A stretch of DNA of 64,000 nt from the NCBI GenBank assembly GCA_041671505.1, contig JBAZBK010000014.1, forward strand, positions 62,001-126,000. Reading direction: 5' to 3'. The stretch comes from JACPDH01 sp041671505. Its GTDB lineage: Bacteria > Acidobacteriota > Thermoanaerobaculia > Gp7-AA8. Positions within the stretch are counted from its first letter, which is position 1, and each line of letters opens with the position of its first letter. Under the pieces are notes generated by a model, which searched no databases, had not been told where the DNA came from, and worked only from the letters and a program-made list of their open reading frames with translations. The position numbers and the translations under genes are program-made. This document shows positions 51,213-60,016 of the stretch, one piece after another.

Positions 51213-53333
51213 ATGTCGACGACTCCTCAAACCGAGCAGGAGATCAGAAACCGCGTGACGCGGGTGTTCGTCGCCCAGGCGATCGCCGGCATCGCGGCGC
51301 TGCTCGCCATCACGCTGCTTCGCGCCGAGGAAACCGAGAGAATCTACTCCGACCTTGGCGACAGCGCGCCCGTCGTCCTTCTCGGCTTTTTCATCTTCAT
51401 CACGGTTCTCGGCCTCCTGAAGTTCCAGCTCACGAGACTCGTCTTCGTCTCGATGGTCATCAGCGGCTGCATCGCGATGTTCCCGGTCCTCGGACCGGTT
51501 CTGTCGAGTTGGATCGCGGTGCTCGCGGCGATGGCGGGACGGACGATCTCGACGATGTCGGAGAGAAGCCTCCCGGGAACGGCGTGGTTCGGCGTGGTCA
51601 ACACGCTCCGGCTGACCGGTACGTACGGCATTCCCGTCGCGGGCGCATCGCTTCTATTCGTCGCACTTGGCGGCACACCGCCGCACGTCGAGATCACTGG
51701 CGCCGAAGCAGCCCGGATCGTTCTCTGCGGGCTCGTGCTCATCCTGACAAACAACCTCCTGATGGAAGTCGTGATGGTGGCCTACGGCTACGCGCGCGAC
51801 AAGAGGCTGAAGATCAGCGTCATCGACGCATCGATCTACCTGATCACGCTGCCTTACGTCGTGCTGATGGCCTTCTCGATTCCGGCCCTCGGGCCGATGG
51901 GCTTCCACGCGCTCGCCTTCTCGGCCATCGTCATCAACTACGTCGCCCGCCGCTTCGCCGACGCCCGGTATCGCACCCGCAACCAGCTGCAGCGGCTCGT
52001 GTCGCTGTCGAACATCGGCAAGACGATCTCGCTCAACTTCACGACCGACGAGCTTCTCGAGACGATCTTCCGCGAGTGCCGGAAGGTCGTCGACGTGTCG
52101 CTCTTCGCGATCGCGCTCGTCGACGAGGCCACGGAGGAGCTCGCGTTCGAGATCGAGTACGTGAACGGGGAGAAGCGGCCCAAAGAGCGAATCCCGATGG
52201 GCGAGGGGTTGAACGACTGGGTGATCCGGAACGGCCAGTCGCTCCGCCTCTCAAGCAACCAGGAGGAGCGAACGATCGGGCTGCACTCGATCGAGGACGG
52301 GTTGCCGACCGAGTCATGGCTTGGGGTGCCGATGATCGCACGCGACCGCGTCGTCGGCGTCATCTCGATCCAGAGCTACAGGAAGAACGTCTTCAGCGAG
52401 GAGGACGAGCTGCTGCTCACCGCGATCGCGACGCAGGCAGCCGTCGCTCTCGAGAACGCGAACCTCTACCGCGACCTCGAAGGGCTCACCTACGCGCTCG
52501 AGCACCGCGTGCAGGAGCGGACCTCGGAGCTGCGCGAGACGAACCTCCGCCTGCTCGCGGCGGACCGGTCGAAGAACCAGTTCCTCGCGAACATGTCGCA
52601 CGAGCTCAGGACGCCGCTCAACTCGATCGTAGGCTTCGCGGACGTCCTGCAGGAGAAGGCGCAGGGGCTGATCTCCGAACAGCGGCATGGCTTCGTCCGC
52701 AACATCCGGACGGCGGGGGCGCATCTGCTCACTCTCATCAACGACATCCTCGACCTTTCGAAGATCGAGGCGGGAAAGATGGAGCTGCACATCGAGGAGT
52801 TCGACGTGCAGCACGCGCTCGACGCTCTCGAGCGAGTGATGCACAGCTACGCGGCTCAGCAGGGCGTGAAGCTCGAGATCGACGTGGAGCCGGGCATGCC
52901 GCGACTCCGGCTCGACGAGGCGCGCCTGCGGCAGATTCTCTTCAACCTCGTTTCGAATGCCGTGAAGTTCTCGCACCGGGGCGGAGCCGTCACGATCCGC
53001 GTGTCGCGGAGAAGTGGCGTAGAGTCGAAACTGAAATCCGACTCGATCAGGATCGACGTCATCGACCGCGGCATCGGCATGGAGGAGAGCGAGCTCCGCA
53101 AGATCTTCGAGGAGTTCTACCAGACCGAGGACGGAAGGCGGGCCCAGCGCGGCGGCACCGGCCTCGGCCTCTCTCTCACGCGCAACTTCGTCGAGCTCCA
53201 CCACGGGTCGATCGACGTCCAGTCGCGCCCCGGGGAAGGATCGACCTTCACCGTCCATCTTCCGCTCGAGCATCCCGAAACGACCCCGGACGACAGCAGG
53301 GTCGCGGTTCGGGCGAGGGCGAGCGAAGCGTAA
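51213..53333 (+). CDS. Membrane sensor histidine kinase with GAF domain
   Basis: A 706-residue hybridless kinase. Residues 1-245 contain about seven hydrophobic helices (AIAGIAALLAITLL, VVLLGFFIFITVLGLL and others) and may form a membrane sensor like MASE or 7TM types. A GAF domain follows (residues of about 265-415, LVSLSNIGKTISLNFTTDELL, VVGVISIQSY), then a coiled coil (LYRDLEGLTYALEHRVQERTSEL). The HisKA helix has H463 in NMSHELRTPLNSIVGF, and the ATPase has NLVSNAVKFSH, DRGIGM and GGTGLGLSLT. No response regulator gene is adjacent. The end runs into a compound repeat. Confidence 0.92.
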   Translation: MSTTPQTEQEIRNRVTRVFVAQAIAGIAALLAITLLRAEETERIYSDLGDSAPVVLLGFFIFITVLGLLKFQLTRLVFVSMVISGCIAMFPVLGPVLSSWIAVLAAMAGRTISTMSERSLPGTAWFGVVNTLRLTGTYGIPVAGASLLFVALGGTPPHVEITGAEAARIVLCGLVLILTNNLLMEVVMVAYGYARDKRLKISVIDASIYLITLPYVVLMAFSIPALGPMGFHALAFSAIVINYVARRFADARYRTRNQLQRLVSLSNIGKTISLNFTTDELLETIFRECRKVVDVSLFAIALVDEATEELAFEIEYVNGEKRPKERIPMGEGLNDWVIRNGQSLRLSSNQEERTIGLHSIEDGLPTESWLGVPMIARDRVVGVISIQSYRKNVFSEEDELLLTAIATQAAVALENANLYRDLEGLTYALEHRVQERTSELRETNLRLLAADRSKNQFLANMSHELRTPLNSIVGFADVLQEKAQGLISEQRHGFVRNIRTAGAHLLTLINDILDLSKIEAGKMELHIEEFDVQHALDALERVMHSYAAQQGVKLEIDVEPGMPRLRLDEARLRQILFNLVSNAVKFSHRGGAVTIRVSRRSGVESKLKSDSIRIDVIDRGIGMEESELRKIFEEFYQTEDGRRAQRGGTGLGLSLTRNFVELHHGSIDVQSRPGEGSTFTVHLPLEHPETTPDDSRVAVRARASEA

Positions 53334-53534
53334 CGAGGCAGGCGCGAGCCGAGAGGCGAGAGGCGATGAGCAGGCGTGAGGCCTTTAGGAGATGCAGCTA
53401 AAGGCCTCACGAATGGAGAGATGTGGTCGCCTGAGCGTCCGCTCGCAGACCGGCGTTGACGACTTACCTCTCTCTCGTCGCGCACCGATTTCTTCCAGCC
53501 AGCTCCTCGCCTCTCGCCCTTCGCCTCTCGCCTA
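53334..53534. repeat. Nested heptamer inverted repeats upstream of ndk
   Basis: The outer arms are of the GGCGAGA type: purine-rich 53334-53375 and pyrimidine-rich 53499-53534. The inner hairpin 53374-53411 (GCGTGAGGCCTTTAG with its complement) is shorter. The outer right arm ends two bases before the ndk -10 element. Confidence 0.8.
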
Positions 53535-53536
53535 GT

Positions 53537-53542
53537 TATAAT
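53537..53542 (+). promoter_or_regulatory. Consensus -10 (TATAAT) of ndk
   Basis: A perfect TATAAT directly abutting the right arm of the preceding repeat. The position expected for a -35 falls inside the pyrimidine-rich arm and shows no TTGACA. The ATG is 53 bases downstream with GGAAGGA as ribosome site. Confidence 0.6.
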
Positions 53543-53595
53543 CCGCGCTCCTCCGGCGGCCGGGTGCCGCCGCTAACCAACACGGAAGGACACGC

Positions 53596-54012
53596 ATGTC
53601 GCAGAGAACATTCACGATCGTCAAGCCCGACTCCGTTGAGAAGGGTAACTTCGGAAAAATCATGGCCCGCCTCGAAGGCGAAGGCTTCAAAGTCCTCGGA
53701 ATCAGGAAGATCCATCTTTCGACGAAGCAGGCAGAGGGCTTCTACGCGGTCCACCGCGAGCGCCCCTTCTTCCCCGATCTGGTCAAGTACATGACTTCCG
53801 GGCCCGTCTTCGTCGCCGCCCTGGAGCGTGAAGACGCGGTGCCCCAGCTCCGCAAGGTCATGGGCGCAACCGACCCGACGAAGGCCGACGCCGGCACGAT
53901 TCGCAAGGAGTTCGGCGAGTCGATCGAGCGCAACGCGATCCACGGTTCCGATTCTCCCGAGAACGCCGCGATCGAGATCAACTTCTTCTTCGCAACCTCG
54001 GAACTGATCTAA
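53596..54012 (+). CDS. ndk: Nucleoside diphosphate kinase
   Basis: A 138-residue enzyme that makes nucleoside triphosphates from diphosphates through a phosphohistidine. It opens with RTFTIVKPDSVEKGNFG. ATDPTKADAGTIRKEFG binds the nucleotide, and the active-site H116 is in RNAIHGSDSPENAAIEI. It is complete and of standard length. A terminator hairpin follows about 20 bases past the stop. Confidence 0.98.
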   Translation: MSQRTFTIVKPDSVEKGNFGKIMARLEGEGFKVLGIRKIHLSTKQAEGFYAVHRERPFFPDLVKYMTSGPVFVAALEREDAVPQLRKVMGATDPTKADAGTIRKEFGESIERNAIHGSDSPENAAIEINFFFATSELI

Positions 54013-54027
54013 CCTCGACGTCAGACG

Positions 54028-54056
54028 AATGGGACCGGCCGCTGCCGGTCCCATTT
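54028..54056 (+). terminator. Terminator hairpin between ndk and the carbonic anhydrase gene
   Basis: GGGACCGGC and GCCGGTCCC around a small loop, followed by ATTTCG. The U-tract is short. The next ATG is about 20 bases on, so readthrough into the carbonic anhydrase gene is possible. Confidence 0.7.
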
Positions 54057-54075
54057 CGTGATCGAGAGAGAAACC

Positions 54076-54723
54076 ATGCGCGCGCTGCAGGAACTGTTCG
54101 ACAGCAACAGGGAATGGGCCGCGAAGGTCCGCGCTGCCGTCCCCGACTTCTTCGAACAGCTCGCGCTTCAGCAGCAGCCCGAGTATCTCTGGATCGGCTG
54201 CTCCGACAGCCGCGTGCCGGCAAACGAGATCGTCGGCCTCCTGCCGGGCGAGATCTTCGTCCATCGCAACGTCGCCAACATCGTCGTCCACACCGACTTC
54301 AACTGCCTTTCGGTGCTCCAGTTTGCGGTCGAGCTGCTTCGCGTTCGCCACGTCATCGTCTGCGGGCACTACGGCTGCGGAGGCGTCGCCGCCGCCCTGG
54401 CGAACTCCGACCTCGGACTGATCGACAACTGGCTCCGCAACGTCCGCGACGTTCAACGGTCGCACGCGGATGAGCTCGCGCGCATCGAATCGCGCGAGGG
54501 GCTGGTCGACCGACTCTGCGAGCTGAACGTCGCCGCACAGGTCGCGAACGTCTGTGACACGACGATCGTCCGCGCCGCCTGGGCTCGCGGGCAGCAGCTT
54601 TCGGTGCACGGATGGATCTACGCCCTGCGTGACGGCCTGCTTCGCGACCTCGGCACCGTGGTCAGCTCGCCCGAGGAGGCCGACGCGATCCGTCAGCGCG
54701 CCGTCGGCCCCGTCCTGCGCTGA
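54076..54723 (+). CDS. Beta-class carbonic anhydrase
   Basis: A 215-residue zinc enzyme interconverting CO2 and bicarbonate. The ATG at 54076 (MRALQELFDSNREWAAKV) is the natural start. Zinc ligands are C42 in GCSDSRVPANE, H98 and C101 in GHYGCGG; the catalytic pair D44 and R46 is present. HRNVANIV and LIDNWLRNVRDV are typical of the Can-like subgroup. Cytoplasmic; likely supplies bicarbonate for carboxylation or buffers pH. Confidence 0.97.
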   Translation: MRALQELFDSNREWAAKVRAAVPDFFEQLALQQQPEYLWIGCSDSRVPANEIVGLLPGEIFVHRNVANIVVHTDFNCLSVLQFAVELLRVRHVIVCGHYGCGGVAAALANSDLGLIDNWLRNVRDVQRSHADELARIESREGLVDRLCELNVAAQVANVCDTTIVRAAWARGQQLSVHGWIYALRDGLLRDLGTVVSSPEEADAIRQRAVGPVLR

Positions 54724-54727
54724 GGCT

Positions 54728-55657
54728 TCAGTCGATACTGACGACGATCGACTTGTAGCCCGCGGCTTCGAGCCGCTCCTTTTCCTCGATCGCGCGCGAG
54801 CGCGCTGCCCAGGGCCCTACCCTTACGCGGTAGAGGCCACCGGACCGTTGGACCGATACAGGCCGGGTGATTCGCTCCACCTCGGATTTCAATTCGGTCG
54901 CGTTCGCCTCGATGGAAAATGCGCCTAACTGGACGACCCAACCGCCGTCTTGCTGCTCCGCGGGCGCATGCGAATCTGCACCCTGTGCCGGCGCTTGCGC
55001 GCGCGGAGGCGCAGCCTGTGCAGCCGCGGGAGCCGGGGCGGGCGCTTGTTCCGGAGAGGTCGGCAGATCCTCGGTGAGGACGACCGGCTCGGGCGGCGGT
55101 GGTGAAACAGGGACGGGGCGGGACGCGGGCGCGGGGGGCGGGGCGGCGGCCGCCACGGGCGTGCCGGCCTCGCCGGCTGCCTGCGCCGGGCTCGGAGGCG
55201 GAAGCGTCACGGTGTACGGCTTCGGCGGCTCGAGGTCGCCGCCTCCGACGCTCACCACCGCGATATCGACCTCTCCGATGCCGTCATCGACCATCCCGAT
55301 GTCCGACGCGGCGGCGTACGACAGGTCGATGATCCGGTTGCCGACGAACGGGCCGCGGTCGTTCACCCGCACGCGGGCAGTCTTGCCTGTCCTGACGTAG
55401 GTGACGTCGACCAGCGTTCCGAACGGAAGCGTCCGGTGCGCCGCAGTCATCTGCCTTGGATCGAAGATCTCGCCGTTCGCGGTCGGGCGTCCCGCGAATT
55501 CGTCGCCGTACCAGCTGGCAAGACCGCGCATCTCGACGACCTCTCCCGGCACGGGAGGCTTCGGCCGCGTCGTCGCGCAGGCCGCGAGCCAGAGCGCCGC
55601 CAGAGTAAGCAGCGGCCACGTCGCCGGCTGGCGGCGGATCGAGCGTGCAGCGATCAA
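54728..55657 (-). CDS. rlpA: RlpA-family septal lytic transglycosylase lipoprotein with SPOR domain
   Basis: A 309-residue outer-membrane-type lipoprotein. The signal peptide ends in lipobox LAAC near residue 27. Residues of about 40-130 are the double-psi barrel with LASWYGDEFAGRPTANGE, TAAHRTLPFGT and VNDRGPFVGNR, including the His and Asp of active RlpA. A long Pro/Ala linker (residues 150-240) leads to a SPOR domain (WVVQLGAFSIEANATELKSEV, YRVRVGPW) that binds denuded septal glycan. The protein should act at the division site. It overlaps purB by four bases, and ftsB is next, so the three may share a transcript. Confidence 0.92.
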   Translation of the reverse strand: MIAARSIRRQPATWPLLTLAALWLAACATTRPKPPVPGEVVEMRGLASWYGDEFAGRPTANGEIFDPRQMTAAHRTLPFGTLVDVTYVRTGKTARVRVNDRGPFVGNRIIDLSYAAASDIGMVDDGIGEVDIAVVSVGGGDLEPPKPYTVTLPPPSPAQAAGEAGTPVAAAAPPPAPASRPVPVSPPPPEPVVLTEDLPTSPEQAPAPAPAAAQAAPPRAQAPAQGADSHAPAEQQDGGWVVQLGAFSIEANATELKSEVERITRPVSVQRSGGLYRVRVGPWAARSRAIEEKERLEAAGYKSIVVSID

Positions 55658-57090
55658 ACCCTCACCTCGCCCACTTCGTCCGACACGAGGTGGCGGCGCG
55701 ACGCGAGAAGCGGATCGACGTCGGACTCGAGGAACCAGCCAACCTGCTCTGGCGAGAGCCCGACGAACTCCGAGGGGCGCGCCAGAGCGCGCACGTCGTC
55801 GCCGCTCAGCCCGATGCCGGGATCGTTCGCGATCCGGTCGAGAAGGTCGTTGTGGTGCGCCCCCCCTTTGATCGCGTCGATCGCGGCCATCGAGTGAACG
55901 CGCACCCGCTCGTGCAGCTGCTGGCGGTCGCCGCCGCGCCGAACGCCTTCCATCATGATGTTCTCGGTGGCGATGAAGGGAAGCTCGCGCGCCACGTTAG
56001 CCGCGATCACTTCCTCGTGCACCACGATCCCGCCGACGATGTTGTCGTAGAGCAGCGCGATCGAGTCGGCCGCGAGGAATGCCTCCGGAATCGCGATCCG
56101 CCGGTTCGCCGAGTCGTCGAGCGTCCGCTCGAACCACTGCGTCGCCGCCGTGTGCGCCGGGTTCTGCGTGTTGATGATCAGATGCCGAGCCAGCGAGTCG
56201 ATCCTCTCGGCCCGCATCGGGTTCCGCTTGTAGGCCATCGCCGACGAGCCGATCTGCGACTCCTCGAACGGCTCCTCGATCTCCCGCATGTGCTGCAGGA
56301 GCCGCATGTCGAACGCGAATTTCGAGGCCGACTGCCCGAAGCCGCCGAGCGTCGCCACGACCTGCGCGTCGACCTTGCGCGTGTAGGTCTGTCCCGAGAC
56401 GGGGTAGCTGCGCGCGAATCCCGCCTTCTCCGCGACGAGTGTCTCGAGCTTGCGAACTTTCTCCGCGTCGCCGTCGAACAGCTTCAGGAACGACGCCTGC
56501 GTGCCGGTCGCACCCTTCACGCCGAGCAGGCCGATCTGGCCCAATCGGTACTCGAGCTCGTGCAGGTCGAGGAGAAGATCGTGCAGCCAGAGCGTCGCCC
56601 GCTTACCGACGGTCGTCAGCTGCGCCGGCTGGAAATGAGTGAACGCGAGCGTCGGCGTCGATTTCCATTTCCACGCAAAGTCGCGCAGGCGCGAAATCAG
56701 CGTAACGAGGCGTCGCTGCATGATGCGCATCCCCTCGCGCATCTGGATCAGGTCGGTGTTGTCGCCGACGAACGCCGAGGTGGCGCCGAGATGGATGATC
56801 CCTTTCGCGCCGGGGGCCTGGAGGCCGTAGGCATGCACGTGGGCCATCACGTCGTGGCGCACCTCGCGCTCGCGCTTCTCCGCGTCCTCGTAGTTGATCG
56901 TGTCGGCGTGCGCCCGAAGCTCGGCAATCTGCGCCTCGCTGATCTCGAGGCCGAGCTCGCGCTCCGCTTCGGCGAGCGCGATCCAGAGCCTGCGCCAGGT
57001 GGTGAACTTGAAGTCGGAGGAAAAGACGCGGGACATCTCCCGCGACGCATACCTCTCGGTAAGCGGATTCGACGGCTTGTCGTGCTTCAC
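55654..57090 (-). CDS. purB: Adenylosuccinate lyase
   Basis: A 478-residue enzyme acting twice in purine synthesis (SAICAR to AICAR, and adenylosuccinate to AMP). The superfamily signature GSSAMAYKRNPMRAERI is near residue 275. The substrate segments ATSAFVGDNTDLIQ (catalytic histidine region), THFQPAQLTTVGKRA, and YPVSGQTYTRKVDAQVV are present. Length matches the longer PurB subgroup. The start is GTG at 57090, and a perfect TATAAT (57097-57102) lies six bases upstream with no ribosome site. Confidence 0.97.
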   Translation of the reverse strand: MKHDKPSNPLTERYASREMSRVFSSDFKFTTWRRLWIALAEAERELGLEISEAQIAELRAHADTINYEDAEKREREVRHDVMAHVHAYGLQAPGAKGIIHLGATSAFVGDNTDLIQMREGMRIMQRRLVTLISRLRDFAWKWKSTPTLAFTHFQPAQLTTVGKRATLWLHDLLLDLHELEYRLGQIGLLGVKGATGTQASFLKLFDGDAEKVRKLETLVAEKAGFARSYPVSGQTYTRKVDAQVVATLGGFGQSASKFAFDMRLLQHMREIEEPFEESQIGSSAMAYKRNPMRAERIDSLARHLIINTQNPAHTAATQWFERTLDDSANRRIAIPEAFLAADSIALLYDNIVGGIVVHEEVIAANVARELPFIATENIMMEGVRRGGDRQQLHERVRVHSMAAIDAIKGGAHHNDLLDRIANDPGIGLSGDDVRALARPSEFVGLSPEQVGWFLESDVDPLLASRRHLVSDEVGEVRV

Positions 57091-57096
57091 GGCCGG

Positions 57097-57102
57097 ATTA
57101 TA
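57097..57102 (-). promoter_or_regulatory. Consensus -10 (TATAAT) of purB, leaderless arrangement
   Basis: Read on the minus strand, TATAAT is followed by six bases and the GTG start. The expected transcription start therefore falls on or next to the start codon. No -35 match at 16-18 bases. Confidence 0.65.
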
Positions 57103-57213
57103 GGACGGACCGCGGCGGATGGAGACGATTTCTTATCGTAAAAAGAGAACTCGATATGGCGAGCGGAGAATGGTGCCAATTCAAAACGGAAAAAGAGAGC
57201 CGTTAATTGGTCC

Positions 57214-57597
57214 TTAATTGCTCGCCTTAATACCGAGCCGCTGGAGGCGTCCGCGCGCGTCGCGGGCGACGGCGCCGTTCTCCTGCAGCACGTAGACGAT
57301 CTCGCCGTCGCGCGACATTCCGAGATCCTCGCGGGCGATCCGCTCCACGGCCAGCGTCGATTTCCGGAGGCTGGCGATCTCCCCGCCGAGCTTCTGGTTC
57401 TCGGTCCGGAGCCGGTCGACGTCACCCTGCAGCGCCGCCACTCTCTGACGCGACTTCTGGAGCTCCGCCATTCCCCCCTTGCTGAAGAGGAACGATACGA
57501 GGAGCACGATCGTCACGACGCTCGAGAGAAGGACGACGGCCTTGAGCGTGACTTTCGAGCCGGCGCGCGATCCGCCTGTGTTGAGAGGTTCAGTCAC
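57214..57597 (-). CDS. FtsB/DivIC-type septum formation initiator
   Basis: A 127-residue bitopic protein of the divisome. The GTG at 57597 (MTEPLNTGGSRAGSK) is preferred; the longer frame reads through the upstream repeat. One membrane helix (VLLSSVVTIVLLVSFLF, residues of about 19-36) is followed by a periplasmic coiled coil (ELQKSRQRVAALQGDVDRLR and onward) and the conserved ARGDLGM-like motif AREDLGMSRDGEIVYVL. FtsB works with FtsL and FtsQ to recruit and activate septal synthesis. The C-terminal 20 residues are less conserved. Confidence 0.85.
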   Translation of the reverse strand: MTEPLNTGGSRAGSKVTLKAVVLLSSVVTIVLLVSFLFSKGGMAELQKSRQRVAALQGDVDRLRTENQKLGGEIASLRKSTLAVERIAREDLGMSRDGEIVYVLQENGAVARDARGRLQRLGIKASN

Positions 57598-57615
57598 TTC
57601 ATCACATTTTAGATG

Positions 57616-57700
57616 CGGAATTGAGAATTGAGAATTGAGAATTGAGAGAGGCCCCGCGCCGCAGGCATCTCTCAATTCTCAATTCTTCATTCTCAATCCG
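57616..57700. repeat. Heptamer inverted repeat, ATTGAGA type, short loop
   Basis: The left arm 57616-57650 (four ATTGAGA units) and right arm 57667-57700 (CTCAATT units, one TTCATTC variant) have a loop of only 16 bases. The right arm supplies the stop codon and the adjacent bases at the end of the ABC ATPase gene (SDESD then TGA). Confidence 0.9.
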
Positions 57701-59066
57701 ACTCATCCGAGTCGTCCAGCTCCCTCAGCGTCTTTTCGATCTCCGGCGGCACGTCGCGCCTGCCAGAAGACTGCGTCAGCTCGAGCTCGATTCCGCCGAG
57801 GAACGACCAGTCGTGGGGAGGACGGTAGATGCCGACGTCGTGGATCCCGGAGCCGACGACGAATCGGATGGCGCCGCGACGGTAGTCGAACGCGCGCCCG
57901 TTTTTCGTGTGGACCGCCACGTCGAGCCGGTAGCCGCCGGCGACCAGGTCGAGCGCCGGCATCGCGAAGTCGACCGTGCCGTCACCCTCGATCTTCGCGG
58001 GGCGCCACCCCTCGATCTCCGTGTTCGTGCCGTAAACGCAGGTGCCGTCGCCGTGGTAGATCGCCACGCCGAAGACGAAGTCGGTCTGCGGCTCCCGCGC
58101 GGTCACCTGCATCCTGATCGTCACCGGGCTCCGCCCGCCTAACGCGACGAGCTGCCTCCCCCGGTCGTCGCGAAGGGAGACGTCGGTGATGAGCACCTCG
58201 CCCGAGCCCCAGCGCTCCTCTTCGAGCGGGTCCTTTTCCGCAGGCTCCTCGCGCGGCGCGGGAGCGTCGCTTCCGGAGCCGCTCATTGCAATGGGAACGT
58301 CGCCTGCCGCCACGAGATGATGGCCCGCGACCTCCTGCAGGTAGGCGTCGATCACCCTCGCCGGGTCGCCGATCGCCGCCATCGCCCCCCGCTCGATCCA
58401 GACCGCGCGATCGCAGAGCTCCTTCACGAGCGCGAGCTGGTGGGTGACGAAGATGAGCGTCGCGCCGCGCGCTTTCATCTCCTGGATCTTGGCGATGCAC
58501 TTCTGCGAGAACTCCTCGTCGCCCACCGACAGCACCTCGTCGATCAGCAGGATCTCCGGGTCGACGTGCACCGCGACCGCGAAACCGAGCCTCACGTACA
58601 TCCCCGACGAATAGGTCTTGACCGGCTGGTCGAGGAATTCGCCGATCCCGGAGAACTCGACGATCCTGTCGAACCGGCGGTCGATCTCCTTCCGCGAGAG
58701 GCCGAGCATGATCCCGTTGATGTAGATGTTCTCGCGCCCGCTGATCTCGGGATGGAACCCCGCCCCGAGCTCGATCAGCGCCGACACCCGCCCGTTCACG
58801 CTGACGAGCCCTTCGGTCGGCTTCAGGATCCCGGAGATGATCTTGAGCAGCGTCGACTTGCCGGAGCCGTTGCGGCCGATCACGCCGAACGCCTCGCCGC
58901 GCGCGACGTCGAACGTGAGCCCGCGCAGCGCCTGCACCGACGACTCCGGATCGGGGCGCAGCTCGCGCTTGAGCAGCGCGCTCTTGAGCGTCTGGAGCTG
59001 CGAGCGCCGGCCGAAGAGACGGTAGCTCTTCGAGAGGCCCCGGACGGAGATCGCCGGCGTGCTCAT
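57693..59066 (-). CDS. Polysaccharide ABC exporter ATPase (Wzt-like) with C-terminal carbohydrate-binding domain
   Basis: A 457-residue ATP-binding subunit for export of lipid-linked O-antigen or a similar glycan. The start at 59066 (MSTPAISVRGLSKSYRLFG) overlaps the permease stop by four bases. Walker A is GRNGSGKSTLLK, the C-motif is YSSGMYVRLGFA and Walker B is LLIDEVLSVGDEEF, typical of the Wzt/TagH group (H loop VTHQLALV). Residues of about 300-440 form a beta-sandwich C-terminal domain (VLITDVSLRDDRGRQLVAL, FVFGVAIYHGDGTCVYGTNTEI) that in Wzt binds the polymer end. It is paired with the permease upstream. Confidence 0.95.
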   Translation of the reverse strand: MSTPAISVRGLSKSYRLFGRRSQLQTLKSALLKRELRPDPESSVQALRGLTFDVARGEAFGVIGRNGSGKSTLLKIISGILKPTEGLVSVNGRVSALIELGAGFHPEISGRENIYINGIMLGLSRKEIDRRFDRIVEFSGIGEFLDQPVKTYSSGMYVRLGFAVAVHVDPEILLIDEVLSVGDEEFSQKCIAKIQEMKARGATLIFVTHQLALVKELCDRAVWIERGAMAAIGDPARVIDAYLQEVAGHHLVAAGDVPIAMSGSGSDAPAPREEPAEKDPLEEERWGSGEVLITDVSLRDDRGRQLVALGGRSPVTIRMQVTAREPQTDFVFGVAIYHGDGTCVYGTNTEIEGWRPAKIEGDGTVDFAMPALDLVAGGYRLDVAVHTKNGRAFDYRRGAIRFVVGSGIHDVGIYRPPHDWSFLGGIELELTQSSGRRDVPPEIEKTLRELDDSDESD

Positions 59067-59857
59067 ATCGCCTCCGCAAGCGTGTCGCGAAGCCTGTCGA
59101 AGACGACGAAGCCGAGGGCGAGCGAGCCGAGCGCGTAGAGCGCCATCAGCACGACGTCGACGAGCGCGGGCGGCCGCCCGAAAAAGAAGATGTCCTGGAA
59201 CGCGATGACGAACGGCGTCATCGGGTTGAGGCGCAGCACCGTCCGCATCAGCTGCGACGGAATCCGCTCGATCGAATAGATGACCGGCGTCAGGAAAAAT
59301 CCGAGCTGCAGAAGGTTCTGCACCAAGTCGCGCAGGTCGCGGAAGAGCACCGACGCCGACGAGACGGCAAGCGCGACGCCGGCGACAAAGAGCGCCTCGA
59401 GCAACATCAGCACCGGCACGAAGATCATCACCGGGTGGAACGGCACCTTCCCCGTCGCGAACGCGACCCCGAACGCCGCGAGCAGCACCGGCATCGCGAG
59501 CGCGAAATGGACCAGGTGCGAGAGCACCACGACGATCGGCAGCGCCTCCGCCGGGAACATCACCTTCTTGATCAACCCCGAGTTCCCCGAGATCGCCGCG
59601 GTCGACTCCATCACCGCGCCGGAAAAAAAGATCCATGGGAGGATCCCCGCGAAGAGAAAGAGCGCGTAGGGCGAGATGTCGGGGCGCGGGAAGAAGCGGG
59701 TGAAGACGAGCGTGTAGACGCCGAGAAGCATCAGCGGGTTCGCGAGCGACCAGAAGTAGCCGAGCACCGAGCCGCGGTAGCGCGCCTTCAGATCGCGCGA
59801 GGTCAGCGTCGTGATCAGCTGACGGTGGCGGGCGAGCTTGAGGATTGATGCGAGCAT
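59063..59857 (-). CDS. Polysaccharide ABC exporter permease (Wzm-like)
   Basis: A 264-residue inner-membrane subunit with six helices. The start at 59857 (MLASILKLARHRQLI) is preferred to the longer frame, which translates the adjacent heptamer repeat (FSIFNFQFSI). ABC-2 type features are TLTSRDLKARYRGSVLGYFWSLANPLM at the cytoplasmic N-terminus and FRDLRDLVQNLLQLGFFLTPVIY in the later part. With the ATPase it should flip a lipid-linked polysaccharide. No other O-antigen biosynthesis genes are in the window, though GT-type genes occur at 9.5, 47.5 and 49 kb. Confidence 0.93.
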   Translation of the reverse strand: MLASILKLARHRQLITTLTSRDLKARYRGSVLGYFWSLANPLMLLGVYTLVFTRFFPRPDISPYALFLFAGILPWIFFSGAVMESTAAISGNSGLIKKVMFPAEALPIVVVLSHLVHFALAMPVLLAAFGVAFATGKVPFHPVMIFVPVLMLLEALFVAGVALAVSSASVLFRDLRDLVQNLLQLGFFLTPVIYSIERIPSQLMRTVLRLNPMTPFVIAFQDIFFFGRPPALVDVVLMALYALGSLALGFVVFDRLRDTLAEAI

Positions 59858-59869
59858 CAACGGCTTCGC

Positions 59870-60014
59870 TCGAATTGAAAATTGAAAATTGAAAATTGAA
59901 AACCAGCGTCTCTCGTCATCCAATCACTCGTCCGACCGGCTCTGCCAAGACTACTACGGACAAACGCGGAGCGGCGCCGTCTTTCAATTCTCAATTTTCA
60001 ATGTTCAATTCCGA
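59870..60014. repeat. Heptamer inverted repeat, ATTGAAA type
   Basis: The left arm 59870-59904 (ATTGAAA units) and right arm 59979-60014 (TTTCAAT, CTCAATT, TTCAATG, TTCAATT) lie between the ABC permease and the FHA gene on the minus strand. The left arm is 13 bases from the permease ATG. Confidence 0.88.
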
Positions 60015-60016
60015 CG